Assembly: GCA_003136615.1 (NCBI GenBank)
Contig: PLFA01000101.1
Location: 3,071-8,768, forward strand
DNA: 5,698 bases
From: Caulobacteraceae bacterium
Lineage (GTDB): Bacteria; Pseudomonadota; Alphaproteobacteria; Caulobacterales; Caulobacteraceae
Reading direction: 5' to 3'
A program made the position numbers and the translations under genes. Of this stretch, positions 5,344-5,698 are shown piece after piece; position 1 is the stretch's first letter, and every line of letters begins with the position of its first letter. A model generated the notes under the pieces. It did not search any database. It saw nothing but the letters and a program-made list of their open reading frames with translations, and had not been told where the DNA came from.

Positions 5344-5372
5344 TTGACTCGGCGATCGCATTATGCAATAAT
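5344..5372 (+). promoter_or_regulatory. Near-consensus sigma-70-type promoter for the gene at 5380
   Basis: TTGACT (5344-5349) and AATAAT (5367-5372) each match the housekeeping consensus at five of six positions, with the ideal 17-base spacer, in an AT-rich island within GC-rich DNA. The transcription start expected about seven bases after the -10 falls at about 5379-5380, the A of the downstream ATG, implying a leaderless mRNA. The -35 overlaps a GANTC site (GACTC 5346-5350), the CcrM methylation sequence in Caulobacter-like bacteria. Confidence 0.7.
5360..5372. promoter_or_regulatory. Dyad overlapping the -10, possible operator
   Basis: ATTAT (5360-5364), a GCA spacer and ATAAT (5368-5372) form a perfect 5-bp dyad that covers the -10 box. 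An 8-base palindrome GCGATCGC (5352-5359) lies immediately upstream in the spacer. Either could bind a dimeric repressor, but short AT-rich dyads arise by chance around -10 boxes. Confidence 0.3.
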
Positions 5373-5379
5373 CTAGTTA

Positions 5380-5698
5380 ATGTATTACGACGCCAACATA
5401 CCCGGCCAACCTGATCCGCGCGTCGCCCGCACGGAGCGGAGGCTTTGCAAGCTGGAGGAAGCGTCGGATCGTGCGGCGGAGCTCATGAACGCGCTGGCCG
5501 ACCAGGCCCGCGCGGCGGCGAAAGCCCCATCACCCCCGCCAACGGCCCGCGATCTGGCCGAAGCCTTCAACCGCGTGTGCCGCAATTTGCGCCTCATCGT
5601 GGCGCTTGAGGCCAGGTTCGACGACTATCTCGCCGCTCTGGTCGCGGGCGACCCGTCCGCCGAATTCTGGCCCAGACGCGCGCGCCAAACCGCCCGCG
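5380..5698 (+). CDS. Unrecognised alpha-helical protein, 3'-truncated
   Basis: From ATG 5380 the frame stays open for 106 codons to the window edge. The protein starts MYYDANIPGQPDPR, followed by a charged Ala/Glu/Arg-rich helix (about 17-50, RTERRLCKLEEAS...), a Pro-rich linker (APSPPP, about 49-54), and a second helical segment DLAEAFNRVCRNLRLIVALEARFDDYL (about 57-83) with a hydrophobic face. I cannot name the family; I have an impression of similar uncharacterised alphaproteobacterial proteins with an 'AF.R..R..R....LEAR' stretch, but cannot check it. No ribosome binding site precedes the ATG (CTAGTTA), which fits leaderless initiation from the promoter at 5344-5372. An in-frame ATG at 5485 with GGAG three bases upstream is a less likely alternative start. 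No signal peptide or transmembrane segment is seen. Confidence 0.72.
   Translation, partial: MYYDANIPGQPDPRVARTERRLCKLEEASDRAAELMNALADQARAAAKAPSPPPTARDLAEAFNRVCRNLRLIVALEARFDDYLAALVAGDPSAEFWPRRARQTAR

Noticed and set aside
5385..5597. Minus-strand 70-codon frame at the right end
   Set aside because: It is antisense to the frame from 5380, which has a near-consensus promoter and a more protein-like composition. The minus frame is Ser/Arg/Ala-rich and lacks a ribosome site.
1..5698. CRISPR array, tRNA/rRNA gene, phage, toxin-antitoxin or defence genes
   Set aside because: I looked for regularly spaced repeats, clover-leaf or rRNA sequence, and typical gene pairs on both strands and saw none; the only repeats are the two palindromic families described.

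Overview
The window is a GC-rich, densely packed bacterial chromosome segment. The best guess is an alphaproteobacterium, probably Caulobacteraceae (Caulobacter/Phenylobacterium-like). The support is the style of the proteins, the dispersed CGTCATCCCG...CGGGATGACG palindromic elements, strong depletion of GANTC (the CcrM methylation site; only five found by eye), and an apparently leaderless gene. The placement is inference; no rRNA or other phylogenetic marker is present.

Layout. (1) 1-597, +: the 3' two-thirds of a slipin/stomatin-type SPFH membrane protein, cut by the window edge. (2) 598-790: convergent intergenic region with copy 1 of a ~134-bp palindromic repeat and a likely terminator for the opposing gene. 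(3) 791-1603, -: tandem-domain universal stress protein. (4) 1604-1895: divergent intergenic region with the usp promoter and copy 2 of the repeat. (5) 1896-2708, +: pyrF, orotidine-5'-phosphate decarboxylase of the long (type 2) form. (6) 2709-2746: a GC-rich hairpin filling the gap between convergent genes. (7) 5123 down to 2747, -: a probable three-gene operon of histidine phosphatase, bifunctional NAD(P)H-hydrate repair enzyme (Nnr) and a small secreted His/Lys/Ala-rich protein. (8) 5124-5379: divergent intergenic region with two GC-rich hairpins, a run of G-tracts and a near-consensus promoter. (9) 5380-5698, +: the start of an unrecognised alpha-helical protein that runs off the window.

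Most genes are housekeeping: pyrimidine synthesis, repair of damaged NAD(P)H, stress response and membrane organisation. No defence system, CRISPR array, transposase or phage gene is visible. The interesting material is between the genes. The two palindromic elements lie in direct orientation around usp and show a compensatory base change in a predicted stem. A second family of CTCCTCCCCCGC hairpins marks gene ends. The promoter of the last gene combines near-consensus -35/-10 boxes, a GACTC methylation site inside the -35, a dyad over the -10, and a predicted transcription start on the A of the ATG. A second GANTC lies in the likely usp promoter.
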